A stretch of 64,000 nt of DNA from Panulirus ornatus (GCF_036320965.1 NC_092225.1:60342108-60406107); one strand, 5' to 3'. Counted from the first letter of the stretch, positions 37,766 through 50,576 are shown. The notes: generated by a model not told the origin, from the sequence alone. Numbers and translations: made by a program.

Positions 37766-38740
37766 GATCAGTAGAAATTTCTAGTTTAGTTCCACCAAGG
37801 AATGGAAATTTCTCGCCTAGATGAGCTAGGGACGAAATAACTTAGTCTAGCTCCACCAAGGAGTAGAAATTTCTAGCCCAGCCGGAGCTTTAAGTGACAT
37901 AACCTAACCTAGCACCATCCCAAGCTCCATCAATGTAAATTCATAGCCTAGCCCCCATCCATAGCTCCACCAAAGAGTGGAAGTTTATAGCCTAGCCCTA
38001 TCTATAACTCCACCAAAGAGTGGAAATTTATAGCCTAGCCCTATCCATAACTCCACCAAAGAGTGGGAATTCATAGCCTAGCCTCATCCATAGCTCCACC
38101 AAAGAGTGAAAATTTATAGCCTAGCATGAGTAGAATGAAATATCCCTGCCTAGCTGTACGTAGGAGCAGAAACTTTTAAGCTAACAGTGCTACGGAGTGA
38201 ATACTTCAAACCCCGCACCACAAAGAAATAAGAATGTCTTACCTAATTCGAACAAGGAGTCTGAATATCTAACTCAATTCCACTAAGGAAAGAGAACGTC
38301 TGACCTATTTCCAACAAAGAATTGAAATGTCTATAACCCAACTCCAATGCGAAATGAGAATGCCTGACCAAGAGAGAGAGAGAGAAGGCTGAAAGTTTCT
38401 AACCCAACTACACTGACGAATAAAATTTTTTTGACCTGTCTCCAACCATGAGCAGATCCTGAGCTCAGCTTCAAAACAAAGAAACGAAAAAGTTCAGCCC
38501 ACCCTCATCCAGGCAGGAAATGTTCTCACCTAACAACAGGGAGAGAATATCTCTAAACACGCACTCCGCCAACGCGTGAACATTCTTAATCTAAAGTGAC
38601 CATTTCTAATCTAAATCCAATCAAGGGGTAAGAATTTCTCGCCCACTTCCACGAGAAGTCAAGAGTCTCGTGCCCAAACTCCAGCAAGGATTGAAGATGA
38701 CTGAACTCGACAAGGTAGTCAGAATCCTAACCTAACTTAA
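37766..38740. repeat. degenerate minisatellite, about 50 bp
   Basis: Units around TAGCCTAGCCCCATCCATAG plus CTCCACCAAAGAGTGGAAATTTA. Clear and regular at 37920-38130, drifted to both sides, still traceable as CTAACCCAACTCCA...AAGGA..GAATGTCT to about 38740. A short GAGA run lies at 38369-38384. Confidence 0.85.
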
Positions 38741-38754
38741 ATCTATTCATCGAC

Positions 38755-39174
<420 letters not shown>

Positions 39175-39455
39175 TCAGGTATTTAAAGCTTCAGCTTCCC
39201 CTTCTCCTGCCTACAACATCCTAGCGAAGCATCTAAAGCTTTAGCTGCAAGTGCTCCTGCCTCACAACACCCTAGTAAAATATCTAAAGTTTTAGCTGCC
39301 CTTTCTCCTACCTACAACACCTTAGCGAAGTATCTAAAGCTTTTTAGCTGCATCTGTTCCTGCCTCACAACGCTCTAGCGAAGTATCGAAAGCTTTAGCT
39401 GCAGGAGCTCCTGCTTCAAAGAACCCGAGCGAAGTATCTAACAGCTTTCCACATC
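39175..39455. repeat. minisatellite, about 51-57 bp
   Basis: Five units around CTAAAGCTTTAGCTGC plus CTCCTGCCTACAACACCCTA and GCGAAGTAT. Confidence 0.88.
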
Positions 39456-39835
39456 TATAGATAATTTTCCTTCAACATCTAAAAATCATATTTGGTTTCT
39501 GCATCATGTTTTCGTCACAAATTCAGAATGCAAGCGTTTGAACATGGATCCTGCTTTCAGAAACACCTCACAATTCAATATTTGTTACTCTGGGTTTATC
39601 TTATCAGTAGGTCTCCAAGGTTCAAGATGATGTACGGTCCAAACGATAAATGGAGGGAGAACAGCTTGCTAACTTGACACGTTAAAGCTATGGTTACAGC
39701 CCCCTGACCCTCCTGACCAGCTACGTAAAAGCAGCTTTATGGCAACTATTTTTTGGTATATGAACTCTCGCTCCTTAGAATGAAATTCATTTGTGCTTTG
39801 AGGAAGGATTAGAAAGTTAAATGATAAGAGGGTGA

Positions 39836-40030
39836 TTCCAGTACTGTCATGCATGGTGCCTCAACACCACCACACTTCCAGCAACCACACCTCCAATACA
39901 GTCAAGCAGGACGCCTCTTACCACCACATCCCCAGCAACCACATCTCCAGTACTGTCATACATGATGCATCCCGCGACCACACCTCCAGTACACTCAAAC
40001 AGGACCCCGCCTACCACACCACACAACCAC
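39836..40030. repeat. minisatellite, about 55-60 bp
   Basis: Three to four units around TCCAGTACTGTCATGCATG and CACCACACTTCCAGCAACCA. Confidence 0.8.
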
Positions 40031-40189
40031 CAGCTGTCAACTACCAGCCCACTGCCACCTGTCGTCCATGGCCACCACCTCAGGTCAGCCCGTCGCTCAC
40101 TGTGATTATGGGATGCTGACCTTTGACCCTACCTGCCAAAGACTGCTATCTGGCGCCCTTATCTGCCCTCCGTGTGGGACTCAGGTGCC

Positions 40190-40365
40190 CGAACACTTCG
40201 CAATCGTAGTGGAAGGGACGGTTACCCACCAAGACATTAACGAAGTGACCACCTTGCTTTCATAGTGGAGGAGATGGTTGTCCACCACATTAACGTAGTG
40301 ACCACGAGGCTATCGTAGAGGAAGGGCTGGCTGGTCTTCCCATCACATTAATGTAGTGACCACCT
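40190..40365. repeat. minisatellite, about 57-60 bp
   Basis: Three units with ATCGTAGTGGAAGG..GGTT..CCAC and ACATTAACGTAGTGACCACC. Confidence 0.8.
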
Positions 40366-40374
40366 GTCTATCAT

Positions 40375-40665
40375 ACCCAGGCTGAGGAAGCCAAACCCCT
40401 CCCAGTAATCCAAGTAAGCCTCACTCTCCCGGCACTCCAAGCTGAAGGACACCATACCCTTCCCAGTACCCCAGGCTAGAGGAAGCCATGCCCTTCTTAG
40501 CTTCCCAGGCTTGGGAAAGCCATACCCTTCTGGCACTTGGGCTTGGGGAAGACATGCCCCTCCCAGCACCTTAGGCTTGGGAAAGCCACATCCTTTTCAG
40601 CACCCCAGGCTGGGGAAGCCTTACCCTCCCCAGTCCTCAAGGTTGGGGGAAGAAAAACTCTACCC
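40375..40665. repeat. minisatellite, about 34-37 bp
   Basis: About eight units around CCCAGGCTTGGGGAAGCCAT plus ACCCTTCCCAGCAC. CCAGGCTTGG inside the unit is nearly self-complementary. Confidence 0.85.
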
Positions 40666-41157
40666 TTTCGATGCCCTAATCAAGACCTAATATCACCCAC
40701 CATCGATAACTTTTCTAAACCCAGTATCAAGATATAACATCGAAGGACCTTAATTTCGTTTTCTTCGTCGCCATGATGATGTCTCCTGAAATTTAGCAGG
40801 TTAGCACAATCTGCTCCATCAAGCGCCCTCCAGCCAGCCGCCAAAGGCCATTGATGCACTCCACTATTACTTCCAGGATGATCTTGACGCTCTTCCTACT
40901 CCCATGTCTAATTATTATTTTCCCCAGGACGAAGAGCAATAGATTCAGCTATGGCTAAGATATCTTTAATGTAATAATCGAATATTTGTCCACTGGCACC
41001 TGAAGACAGAACTATTTGGATAATGCTCGTTTAAATATCACAAAACTTTAGTCTTTTTCAGCTTAACGTCGTTTTCTTTTCAGATGAGAACGATATTGTC
41101 TCGCTCCACTGTACTTAAGTCTCCTGGTACGTATGTAGTGCCGGGGAAGTCCCATAG
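40666..41157. other. unique sequence, nothing recognised
   Basis: About 490 bp. Confidence 0.5.
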
Positions 41158-41255
41158 TGTTGAGTCGACCCACAGTGTTAGGTTGAACTATAGTGTTGAG
41201 TCGAACCATAGTGCTGGGTCGACGCATAGAGATGGGTCGAACCACAGCGTTGGAT
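41158..41255. repeat. 18-bp minisatellite
   Basis: About five units of GTTGAGTCGAACCATAGT with substitutions. Confidence 0.88.
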
Positions 41256-41260
41256 TGAAG

Positions 41261-41347
41261 TATTATAGGCCGGCGACTATACCATGAAGTATTATAGGCA
41301 GGTGACCATACCATGAAGTATTATAGGCCGGTGACCATATCATGAGG
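41261..41347. repeat. 29-bp tandem repeat, 3 copies
   Basis: TATTATAGGCCGGTGACCAT plus ACCATGAAG, three units, directly after the 18-bp repeat. Confidence 0.92.
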
Positions 41348-41859
41348 TACATTCGTCACAGCAATGTTATCATTTCAAGCGTCACGAGTTCTAGTTAACT
41401 GTGCGCGTTCGAAAATCACTATGGACGAGTCAGCTTTCAGGAGGGATGTGACGCCATTGCCTACCCAGCAAGGAGCGTCTATCCTACGGAAAGTCAAACT
41501 TATCGCTACTTATAGCTACAGAGCGAGAATCCCAGGAGTACATAGGCTAAGAAAAACTTACGTAGTTCGAGTTCTTTCATCGCTACGGAAAAGACAGAAA
41601 CGACGAAAAGCTACGAAGTTTACTTTCAACATGTATGCAAATTTGTTTTATACAGAGTGAATCTTATTGAGTACTTCTCTTATTAACACAACTGTCCTAC
41701 ATCTATTAATGCCACGAACGTGTAGCTGATGACATAATCATCTACCTTTCGTGTTTGAAGGCAGAGCAAATAAACTCCTAAAACATGGACAAGAAAACGT
41801 TGACAGGAAGCTGTTCATAAGATACTGGCAAGGCACAGCTAGGGTGGCTATATTCATCC
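41348..41859. other. unique sequence, nothing recognised
   Basis: About 510 bp; the 98-codon plus frame (41364-41660) has no recognised domain. Confidence 0.5.
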
Positions 41860-41954
41860 CAGACTTGGGGTTCGAACCCCTGAATTCCCCGCGGGTGTTA
41901 ACACTCCACTTCTCCCTTATCAAGACCTCCCGTGTCGGCAAATCTGCAAGTCTG
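41860..41954 (-). mobile_element. possible tRNA-like / tRNA-derived SINE head
   Basis: On the minus strand a perfect Pol III B box core (GGGGTTCGAACCCC) lies near the 3' end. The outermost 7 bases, CAGACTT and AAGTCTG, pair perfectly like an acceptor stem. Near the 5' end TTTGCCGACACGGGAGGTCT resembles the D-arm/A box of a Leu/Ser-type tRNA. At 95 nt it is too long for most tRNAs, and the T stem pairs only partly when a 7-base loop is used, so it is not a functional tRNA by eye. Confidence 0.35.
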
Positions 41955-42204
41955 ACCCGTAAGGGAGTCTTACCTTAAGGTCCAGCCTCGCGAGAGAGAC
42001 ACGAGAGATAGATCTCTGGTGGCAATCACGTATTCTACTTCTGCAGCTTCATTCAGCTTATCTAACACTTGGGACGGAGACAAATGTTCTATAATTGCAC
42101 TATCAAGAGGGATGGAGTGCGGTCGCTACAATTGTGTGACTGAGCAACGATCGGCTATCTAGCCTCCACTATGTATCCCTCTTACCACCCTCACCCTCCC
42201 TCTC
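41955..42204. other. unique sequence
   Basis: About 250 bp, nothing recognised. Confidence 0.45.
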
Positions 42205-42600
42205 ACGCACCTCTGCTATACTCACCACACGCACCTCAGCACAGTCACCACACGCACCTCCACTAGAGTCTACACACGCGCCTCCACCACAGTCACCACA
42301 CGAACCTCTGCCACAGTCACCACACGCACCTCTACTACAGTCACCACACCCACCTCCACTATAGTCACCACACGCACCTCAACTAAAGTCACCACACGCA
42401 CCTCCACCACAGTCAGCACACGAACCTCTGCCACAGTCACCACATACCCTCTACATCAACCATTGTTATGTCTCCTCTACCAGTCACCACACGCACGTCC
42501 ACTACAGTCACAACACGCGCCTCCACCACATTCTCCACACGCATCCAAGCCAAAATCACCCCATGCACCTCAACCACAGTCACCACACTGTGTCCTCCAG
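42205..42600. repeat. 24-bp minisatellite
   Basis: About 16 drifting units around CCTCCACCACAGTCACCACA plus CGCA. It has a 45-bp non-repeat interruption at 42445-42485. Confidence 0.9.
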
Positions 42601-42742
42601 CTGTGAGTCATAGGGACAGATGTATACTGAGGAGGAGATTGGTAAGTAAAGTACGAAAAAAAACAGGGCGAGAGTTAAGTTGAAAGAATATTACAAGTTC
42701 TAACTAATTAATGCTGTGATTTGGAAAGTTTACGAGTAAATC

Positions 42743-42749
<7 letters not shown>

Positions 42750-42818
<69 letters not shown>
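42750..42818. repeat. (CT)n microsatellite
   Basis: About 68 bp of pure CT. Confidence 0.98.
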
Positions 42819-42820
<2 letters not shown>

Positions 42821-43474
42821 CGCCTGCAAAACTCTTGTGGTCACTTAGTGTTTGTTACATTCCCTAGATGAGCGTCTCTCGATGTTGGGCCAGATAACCA
42901 ACTGTAAATGTTTCCTTTGCCTTATGTGCCAAGTGTTGATATGGTTTTGATGATCGTCACGCTGTTGGTCCAGATATTTAGAGGATATATGAGCACAGCT
43001 GCTAGGTATAGTCTGTCTGGCAGCTGTTCATCACTCCAAGACTCGGTTAATCAAGGTTGTCTTCACTACTCTGTCTAGTCTATCGTCAGTATGTCAATGT
43101 TCGCCTACCACAGCTCGCCTCATGTGAGCCAGGTTTCGGGAGACAGAGAAGACACACTCCGACACAGCAGTACGGCCGTGTGAGAAATGCCACAACGGGT
43201 ATTTTTCTGCTGGGGAATTCCTCTTAGTGAGAGGTTTGATCTACTTTTTAAACCTTATAAACCAGCTGATATATCAACTCGTCCCGTTCCAGTCAGGTTA
43301 GAGAGCCTGCTATCGTTATGCACTGTAAAACATTAAGAAAATGTTGTTATGAACAGAGAGAGACTTTGGATATGAGGAACGTACATGAAGGATTGTAACC
43401 AACATAATCTCCACATAACGACGCCTTCCACTTAGACAAAGATGTTCGCAAGAGATCTGCAGTAAACATGAACC
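42819..43474. other. unique sequence, nothing recognised
   Basis: About 650 bp. Confidence 0.5.
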
Positions 43475-43680
43475 CGTGCAGCACCACCTCGGCCCCTCCA
43501 ACAACACTACCTCGTCCCCTTCAACAGCCCCATCTCGATATATCACACCGCACCACCTCTTCCCCTCCCACAGCACCACCTTGTCCCCTCCCAACAGCAT
43601 CACCATCTTGTCCCTCTTCAACAACACCATCTCGCCCCCTCCCACAGCACTACCTCGCCCTCTCCCAGCAGCCCTTGGAG
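43475..43680. repeat. minisatellite, about 24-27 bp, C-rich
   Basis: About eight units around CAGCACCACCTCGTCCCCTC plus CCA. Confidence 0.85.
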
Positions 43681-44269
43681 GTAAGTTCTCTTCCCACACA
43701 GTACACACATTATCATCTAACCCAAAAATATATACATATAACATTCTTCCTCTCGTTCGTCACATGACGCTGGTTTAGCAGAGCCACCCAGTGTCCTGGA
43801 TGTGTCTTCTCCCGCTGCGTGTTAATAGGGGTGTCAGTGACCCTGTGACTGCCGCCTCCATCTGACGCACGTAAAAGAAATATTGAAAGCGGCGCAGCCT
43901 CCCGCCCCTGGGGGAGACGCGTAGCCTGGGGGATAAGAACGAAACTTTTTTTTCTCTCCCTCTGTTTTTTTGAGAATGGGAACTTTTTCTTTTTTTCCTG
44001 TAACTCAAAAGGCAGTATTGAGAGAAGAGGTGTCGACCTATGAGTTAGAATGACACACCAGCTTTAAATTTTGGAAAATGGTTCTCGACGAAAGATTAAT
44101 TGAAAGTAATATTTTTTTTTGATCGCATTGAATGAATGAGTTTGACGTTGTGTCACATGGGTCAGCGCCTGCTGGCGTCAAGTCAGTCAAGCGTCCACAT
44201 TGCTGTCTGGCGATAACTGCAACACAGGACATTCTAAGAGCCGGCACGTCGATATGAACCGAGGACTAC

Positions 44270-44272
<3 letters not shown>
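43681..44272. other. unique sequence, nothing recognised
   Basis: About 590 bp with T-rich patches at 43948-43972 and 44112-44121. Confidence 0.5.

Positions 44273-44353
<81 letters not shown>
44273..44353. repeat. (GA)n microsatellite
   Basis: About 80 bp of pure GA. Confidence 0.98.
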
Positions 44354-44359
<6 letters not shown>

Positions 44360-44417
44360 CAAAGCCTCCTCCTCTGCACCTTAGAAGGTGGTCCTCGCAC
44401 CTTATAACGACTAACCA

Positions 44418-44455
44418 ACCACCTGCGACACTCGTGTCCGAGTGTCGCAGGTGGT
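44418..44455. other. perfect 17-bp inverted repeat with 4-base loop
   Basis: ACCACCTGCGACACTCG (44418-44434), loop TGTC, then its exact reverse complement (44439-44455). GC-rich, no mismatch. No T run follows, so it is not terminator-like. It lies about 65 bp from a (GA)n tract. Confidence 0.95.
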
Positions 44456-44848
44456 CTCGCACACGACACGGTCTCATCTCGCGAACCCCCGAGGCCAGCA
44501 CCGATCCTCGAGGGGGTCGCTAAGTGAATATTAGCCCAGGTGAACTGAAGTCGGGGAAGAAAACAAACAAAAAAAACGTTAAGGCAATCATTAGTCTTCC
44601 TTATGAGGCCAAAGGTTAATCGAGCAAATTAGCCTGTTATGTTTACATACTGAACCCGGGCGAAACAAGGGTGGGTGGGGGGTGGGAGAGTTGAGGAGGC
44701 GAGGGAGGTTAACGGGCGAGGGTGGGGAAGGGTATGGAGGAGGAGGGAATAGAAAGAGATACTGGAGGATATGACAAGGAAACACCATCATGATATCGCG
44801 GGGAAACAGACCTGTGCTTTTATTATTGGCATACCCTAGGTCGAGTAA
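44456..44848. other. unique sequence, nothing recognised
   Basis: About 390 bp, G-rich at 44670-44750. Confidence 0.5.
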
Positions 44849-44849
44849 C

Positions 44850-44946
<97 letters not shown>
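44849..44946. repeat. (CA)n microsatellite
   Basis: About 97 bp of pure CA. Confidence 0.98.
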
Positions 44947-44948
<2 letters not shown>

Positions 44949-45452
44949 CACTTTTTCCCTTTTATTCCTCAAAACATCGAATAATCTTATCATTATTTAC
45001 AATCACGAGGAATCCTTCACCATACACGTAGTGTTCGCCGGTATTTGAGCTAGCTCAGATGAATGTAGGCTGGCCTTTACGCAAGACGCTGGGCCTGACG
45101 ATGTAATCAACGATGGCTTCATAAATCATCTTCACTCCTGACATCCCCGTCAGGGAGTTCCTTTTAAACCTCACACTCCAGTTCTCGCATTTCTATTTCT
45201 TTCATTATTATTTTTTTCCCACTCTCTACTGAGGCCCACGTCCTACACTACTCGTAGAAGGAAAAAAAAACTTATGGGGAAACTTTTCTGTTCCCTCATC
45301 CACTTTCCCTCAAAGTCAAAGTGCCATATTCAGAAATGCACTGTATAGCATCCACATCTCCAGCGTTTGATCACATCCTCACCTCAATCTCTGTCAGCTA
45401 ACGCCTTAATGCACTCAGGAACCTCCTGGTATTCGTCTACAAGCCTCTACAA
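44947..45452. other. unique sequence, nothing recognised
   Basis: About 500 bp. Confidence 0.5.

Positions 45453-45510
<58 letters not shown>
45453..45510. repeat. (CA)n microsatellite
   Basis: About 58 bp of pure CA. Confidence 0.98.
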
Positions 45511-45512
<2 letters not shown>

Positions 45513-45848
45513 TAACTATTCGACTATTCGTCATTCAATGTTCAACTAAGTGCATAATGCATAAGCCATAGTATTTACACTGTAAACAGTCTTGTATATC
45601 TACCACCCTCACTATGTAGATGTACCTCACTCACGTGCTTATCCACAGCGCACAAACATCGAGCCCCACCTTGATCTTAAGGTGTTTCACGATGAGTTCT
45701 GTTATGACTAGCAAGTTCTGTAATACCTCAGCTGTGTATTTTCAAGCGAATCGCTGCCTGAATTCAATAACCCGATATTCATTTATCATTTACAAGTGCA
45801 AAACTCCCTTCTCTCACAACACAAGCAGGTAATTGCAGGTAGGTATCT

Positions 45849-45851
<3 letters not shown>
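45511..45851. other. unique sequence, nothing recognised
   Basis: About 340 bp between two CA tracts; contains a small duplication CAGGTAATTGCAGGTAGG at 45826-45843. Confidence 0.45.

Positions 45852-45897
<46 letters not shown>
45852..45897. repeat. (CA)n microsatellite
   Basis: About 46 bp of pure CA. Confidence 0.98.
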
Positions 45898-45899
<2 letters not shown>

Positions 45900-46785
45900 C
45901 AACTTTCAGCTTTCGAATCCCATTTTCATCTATACAGATTATACATCTAGAATGCATCTACTGACCTACAGCCGATGACCTCGTTGCAAACCACCAGATC
46001 GCCAGTCCTCCTGCTTCCACAAGCACTCAAGCCCCCTCCTCACACCAACATTCCCGCCCAACCCAATCATACATTCCCATCCCACTACGGAATCCTACCC
46101 AAACACACCTCAGCATCCATGCATTCATACATCATACATACACATCCGCCAACCCCACCTCAATCACTCCCCCCATGCAACAAACACACATGTTCTTCTT
46201 GATAAACACTAGAAAACAAGACTACTTGAAGATAACACAAGCTTAACGAGCTCTTTATCCTCTCGCTGCAATTCTCAGTAATAATGATTTCCGTTAAGCA
46301 TTCTTTCCTTGAAATAGACATCGAACAACCGCTGTGCTTGCCAACACCTCGACACTCTCATCAAATTTTCAAAGATTTTTCTAACTTTTTCTACTGAACT
46401 AAATATGTTTCTCATAACAGAAAATTGAAACGCAAAGTCCGTAAATGTGAAACATAAATGCAAATTTCGTTCAATCTTCAGCGTCATAAATCAAACCCCG
46501 TTTTTCCGTTAACTTTTTCCATTACACCGTATTACCGTTTTCCCTTCATTCCAGATACACTCACTTCTGTTCACATAGTAGATTATTCTGCTTTTTTTTA
46601 CGAAGTATACCAGAACATACCCGGTTCTTACGTAATACATCACCTGATTGCACGTTAATGCAATCAGGGTATTAGTACTGCTATTTAGTTCCTTGATTAA
46701 CGAATCTAAATACGTTGACGAGGTCTTCTCCTCTTCTCCTTCACACTGACATATTGGCCACAGTCTTGCACCAGAGCTTATGAAG
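45898..46785. other. unique sequence, nothing recognised
   Basis: About 890 bp, AT-rich at 46380-46640. ACCTGATTGCACGTTAATGC and AATCAGG at 46641-46667 form a small imperfect inverted repeat. No gene. Confidence 0.5.
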
Positions 46786-46870
46786 CAGTCAGGGGGGGAA
46801 CGGCGGGAAGGTTTGTGGGGCCTGGCTATGGGGAGGGAAGCTGTGGTTTCGGTGCGTTGTCCCGAGTATC
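46786..46870 (+). repeat. fragment of RTE 3' UTR module B
   Basis: GAAGGTTTGTGGGGCCTGGC, then GGGAGGGAAGCTGTGGTTTC and GGTGCGTTG match the coding-proximal start of module B in sense orientation (compare 22935-22985). It is an isolated piece of about 80 bp, the only RTE trace between 36 and 48 kb. Confidence 0.6.
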
Positions 46871-46922
46871 TTCTACCATACGAACGGTTCACTGACTTTC
46901 ATAGTACCTTACGAGACGCCCA

Positions 46923-46924
<2 letters not shown>

Positions 46925-46979
<55 letters not shown>
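46925..46979. repeat. (CA)n microsatellite
   Basis: About 54 bp of pure CA. Confidence 0.98.
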
Positions 46980-47859
46980 CACACCAAAGCTACGTCCCCT
47001 TCAAGATACTTGTGGTTAATGTCACTAGCTCCTTTATCCCAGATGGTGAGTTTTTCCCACAGAACCCCAACCATAATTCGTTACCCACTCCTGTACTGCA
47101 TAGTGGTGGTTCATGTTCCCAAGCACGAAACGCCATGAATACGAAATACCATGACTACACCTCTGTCATCACCACCATGGCTGGCAACACAACACTCACC
47201 ATGCAGGTTCTGTCAATCTTTACGTTACCTTGCCGGGCTGACCAATCTTCCTGAAGATTTTGCTTTACGTTCAGACAACCAAAACTATAACCCACTCTCC
47301 CTTTTCATTCCCTAAGTGCCAGAACTAGCAACCTCGACACTAACAACTTTGTTCTGCCAAGCCTTTCTCACGCCACCACATCAGACAGGTCTGCCAACAC
47401 TTGAGGTTGTGATGCCTTAGTCCCCAGGCCTGCCAACTCGACATGTCCTCCGGAGTCCTGGTGACCCAAGCTATCGCAGTGATTCGCCACACTTAATGTC
47501 TCCTCCAATCAAGTATATCATCGTGGTAATGTCCTCACAGTTGGGGACCAATGGTGGCCATGATGTACGCCACGGTAACCAATCACCGCGGGGCTTGATG
47601 TGATGGACCAGATTTGTTTAGCATACGTATTGGCTGTAAAGATAAGGCCAGGTGTTTGTAAAAGATGCACCTAGCGTCTCTTCCCTGGATAGCCGGCACG
47701 GAATTCGCGCAAACAAGTGAGCATCGCAAAGTAAGGGGGGGAATCCGTAGTAGACATCAACGAAGGATTTTTAAGGGGATTCCTTTAGGTGTGGGTCATG
47801 CTAGATGGGATTGTAATGTGTTTTGTTCTTTCGTCTCTTACTCATGGGTTCTAACCTGG
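46980..47859. other. unique sequence, nothing recognised
   Basis: About 880 bp. The 86-codon frame at 47665-47925 has no recognised domain. Confidence 0.5.
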
Positions 47860-48335
47860 GAGGATCATACGTACGAACATGGGAAGACATGGGAGGGACA
47901 AGTGAAACACCATGATTGCCAATGATGAGGTTATCTATCGGAGGACAGTACATGGGAAGGATAAGTATCAGAATGACCTGATGATCTTTGATGTTATCTG
48001 ATGGTGGAAAGAAAATGGGTAAGTCAGAGAATAGAAAACTTGATGGTCTACGATGAGGTTATCTGCTGAAGGACAGTACAGGATATGGTCAGGAAACAGA
48101 AGACCTGATGGTCTATGAAGAGATTATCTACTGGAGGACGGTATATAGATATACATGTTAGCAAAGCACCTGATGATGTATGACGAGGTTATCTTTTGGA
48201 GGACAATACATAGGGAGGCCAGATAATTGACCTAATGGTGTTTGACGAGGATATCTACTAGGTGATAGTACATGGGAGTCCACGTAACAGCTATACCAAA
48301 ACTCGTGTTTTATGACGAGGTTATATGCTGTGCGA
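47860..48335. repeat. degenerate minisatellite, about 55-60 bp
   Basis: About eight units around GATGGTCTATGATGAGGTTA plus TCTACTGGAGGACAGTACAT and GGGAAGG, strongly drifted. Confidence 0.85.
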
Positions 48336-48352
48336 CAGTTTTTTTTCTATGT

Positions 48353-48532
48353 CCATGGTTGATCGCCGTTTCCAGCCTTAGCGTGGTAGCAACAGGAACG
48401 GACGAAGAAAGGCCACATCCGCTCACATCCATTCTCAAGCTGTCATGTGTAATGAACCGAAACCACAGCTCCCTATGCACGGCCAGGCACCACAGACCTT
48501 TCCATGGTTTGTCCCGAACGCTTCACATGCAG
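48353..48532 (-). repeat. RTE 3' UTR, old short form, with the coding-end boundary
   Basis: Core GATCGCCGTTTCCAGCCTTA, GGAACGGACGAAGAAAGGCC, CTCACATCCATTCTCAAGC, TGTCATGTGTAATGAACCG, AACCACAGCTCCC, then TTTCCATGGTTTGTCCCGAA and CGCTTCACATGC, which is the antisense end of the RTE ORF. It is a complete old-type UTR with almost no coding sequence, hence a severely 5'-truncated insertion. Confidence 0.75.
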
Positions 48533-48864
48533 TAATATTATCCTAAATACCTAATATCTACTGCTCAGGTAGGCAGGAGTTGTGTGGATGTGTGAGTGTT
48601 GGGAAGTGCGCTCCGGGCTGACGTGGGTAAAAAGAGTGTGTTCAATAAGACGTGCCGTCAGGCATCAAGGCTTTCCTTAACTGAGCCCACATAACCAGTT
48701 CCACGGGGTCTTATATCACAACGAAGCCTTACATCTTCAGCAGGTCCTGGTCAGCGAGGGGTTCGCCAATGCAAAAGCAGATACGCGCATTTTTACTTCT
48801 TTACTACATCAATAAAACCATTACTAATACAATAGCCCAAACAGCATTTGATGCCAAATAAAAG
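48533..48864. other. unique sequence
   Basis: About 330 bp, nothing recognised. Confidence 0.45.
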
Positions 48865-49215
48865 GATGCTTTGCAGCAACATCTCCAGCAACATATTCCG
48901 TTACGTCATCTTCAACAATACCAGGTATTCCTAAACATCTCCAAAAATACCAATTACTCCAAAGCGTCATCTCCAACACGTCAACTCCTATAACACCAGG
49001 TACTCCGTAACGTTAACTCCAACAACACCGGGTACACCGTAAAGTCATCTCCAACAATATCAGTTACTCCGTCATTTCCAACAATACCAGGTACTTCATA
49101 GCATCCTCAACAACACCAGGTATTCCACAGCATCATTATCACCAAGGTACCCTGAAAGGAACATCAGCAACATCAGGAGTACTGAAGCAGCATCTCCAAC
49201 AAAACCAGGCACTAA
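48865..49215. repeat. degenerate minisatellite, about 36-42 bp
   Basis: About eight units around CATCTCCAACAACACCAGGT plus ACTCCGTAACGT. Confidence 0.85.
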
Positions 49216-49324
49216 GAGCGACAACAACAGTTACGTGATTAACAGCCATTAAGATTTAAACTACCCGACTGCATTGTTCACTGCATATCTCCAACTTCCA
49301 GTCGCATGTTACTAGTTCAGTGGA

Positions 49325-49975
49325 CCAGGCCGCTACCGGCCGCTAATGCTCCCGAGGCCAATACGGGCCAGCCACGCTCCCATGCCAGCTACAGGCCAGC
49401 CACGCTCCCATGGCAGTTACGGGCCAGCCACACTCCAATAGGTGCTAAGGGCCAGCCACGCTCCAATGGCAGCTACGCGTCAGCCACACTCCAATAGCTG
49501 CTACGGGCAAGCAACGCTCCCATGGCAGCTACGTGCCAGCCACGCTCCAATGGCAGCTACGGGCCAGCCACACTCTACTGGCAGCTGCGGGCCAGCCACG
49601 CTCCAATGGCTGCTACGGGCCAGCCACACTCCAATGGCAGCTACGGGCCAGCCACGCTCCAATGGCTGCTACGGGCCAGCCACACTCCAATGGCAGCTAC
49701 GGGCCAGCCACACTCCAATGGCTGCTACGGGCCAGCCACACTCCAATGGCTGCTACGGGCAAGCCGCGCTCCCATGGCTGCAATGGGATGGTTATACTCC
49801 CAGGGCTGATTCGGCCAGCCATGTTCCTAAGGCTGTTACTGGCCATCCATGCTCCTAAGGCCACTAATGATCAACCATACTCCATAGGCAGCCACTGGCC
49901 AGCCATGCCCCAAAGGCCGCTACTGGCCAGCCATCCTCTCAATGCTGCCATTGGCCAGCCACGCACCCAAGGCCA
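49325..49975. repeat. 28-bp minisatellite
   Basis: About 23 units near GGCCAGCCACGCTCCAATGG plus CAGCTACG. GGCAGC and GGCTGC variants tend to alternate at 49600-49730. It drifts after 49780. Open frames of 95-164 codons in all three plus frames are repeat translations. Confidence 0.95.
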
Positions 49976-50572
49976 CACAACTCGTACGTCGCTCCTGTCA
50001 CTAACAATTCCTTTCCTCAATATCTAAGTCTTTTCCTCCCTAGCGTTCTAGAACCCACCCTCTCTCTACCACACTCCTCACCCCTCGACCTTCCTAACAT
50101 CTCACCCATTCTCTACTTCCCTTCCCTCCCCTTCCCGAGGGCACGTCTCCCACCCACTCAGCCATTACCAGATCGCCACCTCGGCCATCGGCGGGTGGCG
50201 GAGGCCGCGGTAGCTGTTAGGGAGATAAGAATCACAATCAGGCCCGCGAATTACAGACTGATCAACTTCCTGCAGACGCAATTTGTCCGCGCGAGATGAT
50301 GGAGAGATGTTGGGCGGAGGAGGGAGGGGGGATGCTGCCGCTGCTGCCAGATACTCCCAGATCTCGGTAGGGGGGGGGGGGAGGGCGATTTTTATGGCCT
50401 TATATATGTATATATATTTTGATCTATACAATAACTTTGGGATTTCCGCGAGGCTTTTGTTCCTGGGAATTGGGATGGGGTTGTCATCAGATCTGGACGT
50501 CTTGTTGCTATCTATTACAGCATGTCTTTGACTTAATTTTTGACACCTTTACTCGTGTTATCTTACTCTACA

Positions 50573-50576
<4 letters not shown>
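49976..50576. other. unique sequence, nothing recognised
   Basis: About 600 bp, pyrimidine-rich at 50010-50160, with a G run at 50369-50381. Confidence 0.5.
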
